Shown here in pieces: positions 63,712-64,000 of a stretch of DNA of 64,000 nucleotides. Source of the DNA: Vreelandella zhanjiangensis DSM 21076 (GTDB lineage Bacteria > Pseudomonadota > Gammaproteobacteria > Pseudomonadales > Halomonadaceae); assembly GCF_000377665.1 (NCBI RefSeq), contig NZ_KB898655.1, forward strand, positions 79,830 to 143,829, written 5' to 3'. The first letter of the stretch is position 1. Every line of letters begins with the position of its first letter. A model generated the notes under the pieces. It was not told where the DNA came from. It did not search any database and saw nothing but the letters and a program-made list of their open reading frames with translations. Position numbers and translations under genes: made by a program.

Positions 63712-63746
63712 AAAAAAATCCCCCCAGGCTAAGCCCGGGGGGATTT
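63712..63746 (-). terminator. Terminator of the rRNA operon
   Basis: On the minus strand AAATCCCCCC and GGGGGGATTT form a 10-bp stem around a GGCTTAGCC loop region, followed by a run of seven T. It lies just downstream of 5S rRNA. Confidence 0.9.
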
Positions 63747-63757
63747 TTCATAATAAG

Positions 63758-63875
63758 TGCCTGACGATGACCTACTCTCGCATGGGGAGACCCCACACTA
63801 CCATCGGCGCTAAGCGGTTTCACTACTGAGTTCGGCAAGGGATCAGGTGGTTCACGCTCGCTATGGTCGTCAGGC
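63758..63875 (-). rRNA. rrf: 5S ribosomal RNA
   Basis: About 118 nt on the minus strand, beginning GCCTGACGACCATAGCGAG and ending CGTCAGGCA, with the internal CCGAACTCAGTAGTGAAAC block conserved in gammaproteobacterial 5S. Both ends pair to form helix I. Last gene of an rRNA operon entering from the right edge. Confidence 0.95.
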
Positions 63876-63982
63876 GTAACTGTCAATGTACATCATGCTG
63901 TGTTTTGTGGCGTCTCTCGTGCCAAGCGGTTTTCTCGCTCAGCGCGCGTATCCGGTACTCATCGTTATCACTGCGACCAGAC

Positions 63983-64000
63983 CCCTTGGGTGTTATAGGG
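63983..64000 (-). rRNA. rrl: 3' end of 23S ribosomal RNA, truncated by the window edge
   Basis: The last bases, read on the minus strand, are CCCTATAACACCCAAGGGG, matching how gammaproteobacterial 23S genes end (TATAACACCCAAG). The exact 3' end is uncertain by several bases; the 23S-5S spacer covers about 63876-63982. Confidence 0.6.

Overview
The window looks like chromosome of a moderately halophilic gammaproteobacterium of the Halomonas group (Halomonadaceae). The evidence is a stand-alone ectoine 5-hydroxylase gene (ectD), Pseudomonas-type thrB and speA, a hisB-hisH-hisA-hisF block, selD-selU, and core genes of moderate to high GC interrupted by AT-richer inserted segments. The species assignment is an inference from gene content, not from a database match.

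Layout. 1-5.6 kb: the end of a TRAP transporter permease gene, then a ferric-iron ABC importer split into three units (fbpB +, fbpC -, fbpA +) with a Fur-like box before fbpA. 5.4-5.6 kb: a large nested inverted repeat between fbpA and polA. 5.6-12.2 kb: polA, thrB, speA and a fumarylacetoacetate-hydrolase-family gene. 12.3-18.6 kb: ectD, a Crp/Fnr-type regulator, and a divergent pair encoding an ATP-grasp ligase and a CocE/NonD hydrolase. 18.7-20.6 kb: a stress cluster of a YciE-type ferritin-like protein, manganese catalase and a KGG-repeat protein.

22.0-33.2 kb: an 11.16-kb filamentous-phage (inovirus-type) prophage integrated in the 3' half of a tRNA-Thr gene and bounded by a perfect 80-bp direct repeat. 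It carries a repressor and a divergent regulator with palindromic operators, a candidate ssDNA-binding protein, small coat proteins and a major coat protein followed by a terminator. Then come a glycine-linker adhesin, a pVI-like protein, a Zot-type assembly ATPase, its own secretin, a replication protein and an integrase. A long hairpin in the early region is a candidate origin or packaging signal. Next to attL are an AT-rich membrane/coiled-coil gene and a frameshifted DUF2726-like nuclease remnant, probably accessory cargo.

33.2-37.5 kb: tRNA-Thr, tRNA-Gln and tRNA-Phe, then yggX, mutY and asmA. 37.5-52.7 kb: a second, unrelated mobile island. One end carries three consecutive overlapping tyrosine-recombinase genes and the other a small HTH/coiled-coil protein resembling TnpC of Tn554-type elements. 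Between them lies defence-like cargo: an SF2 helicase module with its own XRE regulator, a 653-residue protein whose N-terminus looks like an EndoU nuclease, and an Eco57I-type DNA methyltransferase overlapping a small PD-(D/E)xK-like protein, with an XRE regulator and palindromic operator upstream. This region is the best candidate for an undescribed system.

52.7-64 kb: a GNAT acetyltransferase, hisBHAF, an outer-membrane barrel protein, a YjaG/DUF416 protein, a glutamine-amidotransferase-like protein lacking its cysteine, selU, selD, radA, an NlpE-like lipoprotein and hisC. The window ends in an rRNA operon read on the minus strand (5S and the last bases of 23S).
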